Below are positions 59,101 through 64,000 of a stretch of 64,000 nt of DNA, piece after piece. The stretch lies in contig OX344754.2 of the NCBI GenBank assembly GCA_947034885.2, forward strand, positions 15,022,501-15,086,500, written 5' to 3'. This stretch comes from Thuidium tamariscinum (lineage: Eukaryota > Streptophyta > Bryopsida > Hypnales > Thuidiaceae). Numbering within the stretch: the stretch's first letter is position 1; the number at the start of each line of letters is the position of its first letter. A program made the translations under genes and the position numbers. The notes under the pieces are model-generated. The model ran no database searches. It was not told the origin of the DNA and saw nothing but the letters and a program-made list of their open reading frames with translations.

Positions 59101-61678
59101 ATGTTAAAATAATTTAGTGCAAGGTAAACTATATCAATACTAGTTTAGAATTTTTGGTGGAAATTTAGTTGGCATTAAAAGTGTTGATAACATTAGAGGT
59201 GGTATTGACATCAAGGGACATTTTGTATTACATCCCATGTCCCAACTTTCAAAGTTCTAGTTGGAAGACAAATCCCAACTATTTTAGGTTTTAGGAGGTG
59301 AAAAAAAATTGGTGAGTATGGCTTTTTTTTTGGACTAGTGTTCCCCCTTCTATAGGCTAATTTTTGAAGGGAGGGACAAACAAAGGTTAAAATTCTAACA
59401 ATCTGGTGAAATTTCACTAGAAAAAAAGCTCTAACTGTGAGACTTAAGACTCGTAGTGTGGAAGTCAAAATTCCAAATCTGATTTGCAATTTGCCTTGCT
59501 TAAAATAATATACTCTTTAGCTATTAAGTGCCAAAAAAATGGATTAAAAAATAGAACTTCTAGCATCAAATCTACATTAAGCCCTCAAGGCCTTGCTACT
59601 TTCTTACAATGAACATTTTCAATGAAACATTCTACTTTGATGCTCCTTCTACCTCAAAATAAGACTAGTGTTTTCTTTGTAATTTAGAAACTAAACACCA
59701 GTCTTATTTTGAGACAAAGAGAGTATTTTATCTACACATGGATGTGCTGAAAATTTAATGTTAACTGCAAAAAAACAAAGACTAATTTGTCTAGTATGCA
59801 TGAAATTAGTTTTGGAGAATGTTGAAAATTAGATTTTTAGATTGTAACAGTTTTGGATAATCAATCATATAGGCAAAAAATTTAGCTTTGGGGAAAGAAA
59901 AACTATAGGAAGATAAATGATGCTTTTCTATCCCTCCAAATTGTTTTGAATCTACTTCAAGACTGTTAAGTTTTATTTTTAAATAAAAAATTTATAAATA
60001 AAAATAAATAAAAAACTCGCTCAAATTTGTATGCATTTTCAAATAGGAGTCGAAAGATAAAATTGACCAAATTAAATCCTTCAAAATTTTAAAAATTTAT
60101 ATATGTGTCAGTTTTTTAAATTCAATAATTGAAGTTATTAGCATATTATTTGGAACATCTCCAAAAACTTTAAAGTCATTCTAATTATCTTTAGTTCTTA
60201 ATGATACCATTTAAAACCTTCTATTTTTTAAAATTGATAAAAATACAAGTTTGAAAAAAAGTTTTAAGAATATTTTGTGTGTAGAGTGAAGATTAGAAAT
60301 GTCCAAGGAAATGTTTTTTTTCCATCTCTGCTATTCCATCTCTACTATTCTTTTTATTAGATAAAGGTTATAAGTATGTCAATTTGTTACTCTACAAGCC
60401 CCTCTTGTAAAAATTATTGAGATTTGTTTCACCCTATGAAAAATTTACCATTGAAAATTTTAAAAAGACACATTGTGTCCCTTTTAGACCTTAAAGGGTT
60501 AAATACTCTCATCGAAAACTCCATACCACAAAGATGACTTATAATGTGAGTACTATGCAAACTTGCCATTTTTCGCTATCATTTCTAGTAACTACTACTA
60601 GATTGGTTAAATTTTAATATTTTCTTGTTGGCAAGTCAAAAGAAGTTCAAATGCACCAAAAAAACTTTGGATATCATATACAAAAGTTATGAAGGAATAA
60701 AGTTTGGATTTATAATCAATGGTATATTGGAAAGTGCCCACCTTATAGCTGTTTTCATTTAATTTTATATCTACAAAAAATGGATCTTGAAGGCCAAATT
60801 AGGTTTTATTTTGGATAGTTTCAATTTGACTTCAAAGTCCTACTTTTTTAGCTCCAAAACTTCCCAAAAATACTACATGTAGACATTTTAAAGTGATGTA
60901 GGATTTGGAACTTGGGATGAAGTGCAAAGCTTCAAATTTCAATTTTCAACTCTCCACTAATCAAATTTTGAGAATTCATTAGGACTTGAGACTTGGAATG
61001 TATTGTGAGGTGACCTTTAGTGTTAGAGTTCATGAAGAATGTAGCAAATACCAAATTTCATTGTTAGTGTAGTTGGTTTATATCTACAAAGTGGATGAAA
61101 CATCATTTCAAGCAACATGGTGTTTTGAAATGTATGCAAGTTTCACTTTATATATTTGCTATATGAGATTACATATTTATTGTCTTTTAGTGCATAAATT
61201 TTCTAATGATTTTGTGCATCAATGTATGTTGTCATTTTCTAATTTTAGATTTTTGTAACATACATATATTTATAAATTGATTTTTCTTCATACACTTCAT
61301 AACTAAAGAACATGAAATTAATTGAAGATTAAACAGTTTTTGAAAAAAAAATTCTTATAACTATAAATGTATAAAGAGAAAGATTGTATCAATCATTTGA
61401 CCCTAAAGTCACAATGTCTTTACAAGGGACAAAGTGGATTCTAGATACATTCCTATAGTCTCAATATTCATCATGTTTTTTTAAACTCTTTTGTAAATAT
61501 AGAAAAGTACATTAGATTCTTAGAATTATTATTCTTATTTCAATTAGTGCCTAGTAGCAAGAGTTATGGCACAAAAGCCCTCATTTAGGTGTATCATGTA
61601 GAAAACCACCCTCACAAAAATAAATAAATAAATAAGAATTGTTTATCATACATTGCAATTTTGTCTACATGAAAAGCT
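56148..61678. other. AT-rich intergenic DNA, nothing coding seen
   Basis: Very AT-rich, especially 58.0-59.0 kb. No gene was found. A TTAA end resembling the family 1-3 elements occurs at 60482-60504 (CCTTAAAGGG-TTAA). A small MITE-like palindrome at 59641-59725 is listed separately. Confidence 0.4.
59641..59725. mobile_element. Short Stowaway-like MITE (about 85 bp)
   Basis: Inverted ends pair around a centre near 59685: CTCAAAATAAGACTAGTGTT on the left and AACACCAGTCTTATTTTGAG on the right. The outermost bases TGCTCCTTCTACC and, reversed, TACTCTCTTTGT resemble the TACTCCCTC ends of plant Stowaway elements. No clean duplication is visible. Confidence 0.65.
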
Positions 61679-61682
61679 TTAA

Positions 61683-62621
61683 TCCCTAAAGGACCAAACT
61701 GCGTTTTTTTGGCAACATTGCGATTTTGGGCAGCTCACTACGGATGGAATTTTTTTTTCTTTGAAATTTTCACACAATATGTGACCAAAGAGTATCTTTA
61801 AGGACCAAAAATTTTCATGACTTTTGACTACATGGTGAAAAAGTTATGATGTGATATGTTGTTTCCTTTATTCGGCAGGCAGCCTGGGCAACAAAAAAAA
61901 TTTCTTTAAAAATTATTTTTTTAATAAATTAAAATTTGAAATTTATTTATTTGATTTTTATCTAAGTGGAAATCTTTGAATCATTCCATTTTGATTAATG
62001 AGTCAAAAGTAATGAGGATTTTTAGTTTGAGGTAGTTTGTTGTTAGTTATAGAATCTCTACACTCAAAAAAAGTTTGAAATTCTTTATTTAATTTAATTT
62101 TTAAGATTTTTGAAAACAAAACAAAACATTGGGTGTATATTGTTTAATACAACATTACAACCATTGGAATTGTCTTCTTTTAACTCTATAAATAAATTGT
62201 TAATAATTTAGTATTTTGGTTCATTTTCTACTTCTATCTACTTACTATTTTTTTCCTATATGTTGTACAATTACAAATGATTTGAAAATTTTTAAGCATG
62301 TAGCCATCTTCACTTGAAGAATGAATCCAAAGAGTTACAATCATTTTGGGCCTTTTTCATACAAATATGGTCTTTTGAAGTGTAGCTGCCCGAATTTTTG
62401 CAGTGGTAAAAAAATGATTTTCGTCACTTCAAACACTAATATCTTGCAATCTACATAGTGGAAATTGATAAAAAAATTTCACATCTTTTTAAACCTGTGT
62501 TCTAAAAGATCCTACGGTTACTTTTGTCTAAAAATGTTTTTTTCTTAAAATTTGGTATTTGTCTAAGAAATGACAGTTTTGAAGCAGTTTTGGTGAAAAC
62601 ATAGTCAAAAACCTTTAGGAG
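61683..62621 (+). mobile_element. TTAA-bounded TIR element, family 2, copy 2 (939 bp)
   Basis: The left end is TTAA-TCCCTAAAGGACC and the right end is CCTTTAGGAG-TTAA (TTAA at 61679-61682 and 62622-62625). The whole length is collinear with 28673-29606. GC-richer landmarks such as GAAGTGTAGCTGCCCG (62377) are well kept. Non-coding. Confidence 0.75.
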
Positions 62622-62842
62622 TTAATTCATTCCATTTGGATTTGTTATATGAATACTATGGAAAACTTTATTTTTTAAAGCAATCATAATGTCTTCTTGA
62701 AAAAGTGACTCAAGATTTATTTTGAGTTCAGTTTTTATAAGTTTTCAAAAAAAGGTTTCCAAGGTTAAGATCTCTTGCTAGAATAAGCTCACCATTGAGA
62801 ACAATGTGTTCCAATTCCATCATAGATTTGTTAACAATTAAT

Positions 62843-63178
62843 AGAGTTATTTGTAAAGTCCCCTCTCAAACTCCAGTTTGCAACCTCGATGTGGAAAGTG
62901 GGAACCAAACTTTCTAAACCTCCAAAAAGGTGAGAAAAAAAATTTGGACCGGAGTTTGAGGGAGCCAATGAGAGTTCATGACACATCCCAAGATTTTAGT
63001 TGCCATTGTCCCCCCCACCTTCCAAGCCTCAAACCAAAGCCAAAACCATGCCTAAGTGGGCCACCGTGTGGTCCCAACTCAATAAATGTGTGTCTTGTAT
63101 GTGTCAGACTAGCTAAATCCGGTTTCAAAAGTAAGGATGAAACTTTAGAGAACTCCAGTTCACTTTGTGAATAACTCT
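62843..63178. mobile_element. TIR element with GC-richer interior (336 bp)
   Basis: The ends AGAGTTATTTGTAAAGT (left) and, reversed, AGAGTTATTCACAAAGT (right) match in 14 of 17 bases. AAT stands directly outside both (62840-62842, 63179-63181), a possible 3-bp duplication. The interior 62960-63120 is GC-richer than its surroundings and may be captured host sequence. It has a plus-strand open frame of 98 codons without recognisable features. Confidence 0.6.
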
Positions 63179-64000
63179 AATATTTTCCTTAAATCTCAAA
63201 TCTACATCTACTTAATAATTTTCTAATGATTGAAAAAATAATTTTTTTTCTAATAATAATTTTTGTAATGTCAATTCAATTTTTCAATAGAAAAATCTAA
63301 AATTTAAAATTAATAGTGCAAAGATTTTAAAGGTAAGATGAATCAAAGTAAAAATAATCTAATCAAACAAGGTGCAAAAGTTTTTCTTCACTTTAATTGC
63401 AAAAAGATTACAATTTATACGATCAAAGTTTCTAAAATTTCTTCCACATTCATATACTAGACTAGTGCATGCTCCTACAATTAGATGTACAATAATAACA
63501 AATTTCAAACTTTTTAATTCTTTCCTAACATTTATTTTTTGTATCAATATTGATTACTTTACAAGTCCAACCAATCAAGCAATGACATGTGTCACCAAAC
63601 AAATACAACTGTCTAAATATTTTCTACTTAGTGAAATTATTATTTAATTTGGATTCATCATCTTAAATTCTACTCCCTCCCTCCCAAAATGATCTTCATG
63701 TTGGCCTTAATTTTTTGTCCCAAAATGATCTTCTTGTTGCCTTTTGTGATATGAAAATTTGTCAAATTTCGATTTTAATTCTTGTCCAAGACTAGCAAAA
63801 CAACTTTAAGCAATAATTTCCCTTCCATTCATAAAATCATCAATCAAAAGACAAAAGAAATTACTAAAGGGGTTAATCAACACTTTTTGTTTGTATTTTT
63901 TGCATCTCTTTGAGTGTTGCCTACTTGAAGGAGGTGAAGATTTGGTAGGTGGAACAAAGGTTCACACATGGTCTTAGGCCCATACTAATCACCCACAAAA
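63179..64000. other. AT-rich intergenic DNA at the right edge
   Basis: No gene was found. A TACTCCCTCCCTCCCAAAAT word at 63670-63689 looks like the terminus of a plant Stowaway-type MITE, with a second CCCAAAATGATCTTC at 63719. A TTAA end with CTAAAGGGG lies at 63864-63876; its partner would be outside the window. Confidence 0.4.

Noticed and set aside
1..64000. Search by eye for CRISPR arrays, rRNA, tRNA cloverleafs and bacterial-type operons
   Set aside because: None was seen; intron-split genes and plant families make prokaryotic features unlikely. A tRNA scan could not be run.

Overview
The window is nuclear DNA of a land plant, most likely a seed-free one (bryophyte or lycophyte grade). 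The gene families point to plants: a cytosolic-type glucose-6-phosphate dehydrogenase split into 15 exons, two WRC-domain proteins (a plant-specific zinc-binding domain), and a glycine-rich protein of the TGD5 type. All have short GT-AG introns and lie as islands of moderate GC in a very AT-rich background. The clade is an inference; I cannot name a species.

Layout. 1-254 is the 3' end of a gene for an SdpI-like membrane protein. 0.26-16.4 kb is AT-rich repeat DNA broken by GC-richer islands at about 7.4-8.4, 10.5-11.3 and 11.7-12.1 kb, which I cannot assign to a gene. 18.15-23.49 kb (+) is the G6PDH gene. 23.5-30.9 kb is repeats, including a CACTA-type MITE. 31.0-33.3 kb (+) is the three-exon glycine-rich gene. 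38.3-35.9 kb and 50.5-48.1 kb (both -) are two paralogous WRC genes with the same four-exon structure and the same intron phases. 38.8-47.7 kb and 51.2-64 kb are repeats, including a 1.4-kb fold-back element at 54.75-56.15 kb.

The genes do not form a pathway or an operon. G6PDH is a housekeeping enzyme (NADPH, pentose phosphates), the WRC proteins are probable nuclear regulators, and the glycine-rich protein may act in lipid traffic at the plastid envelope. The only evident local relationship is the WRC pair, a local duplication now separated by about 10 kb of repeats.

The most unusual material is non-coding. Much of the intergenic DNA consists of diverged terminal-inverted-repeat (TIR) elements without coding capacity. 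One group is 0.65-0.96 kb long, ends in C-rich TIRs and is bounded by TTAA on both sides, a pattern reminiscent of piggyBac. Others are perfect or near-perfect palindromes bounded by TA or by a 3-bp duplication. Several of the unrelated repeats have an internal period of about 160-180 bp. Exon boundaries were read by eye from reading frame, splice signals and paralogue comparison; repeat limits are approximate unless a target duplication is named.
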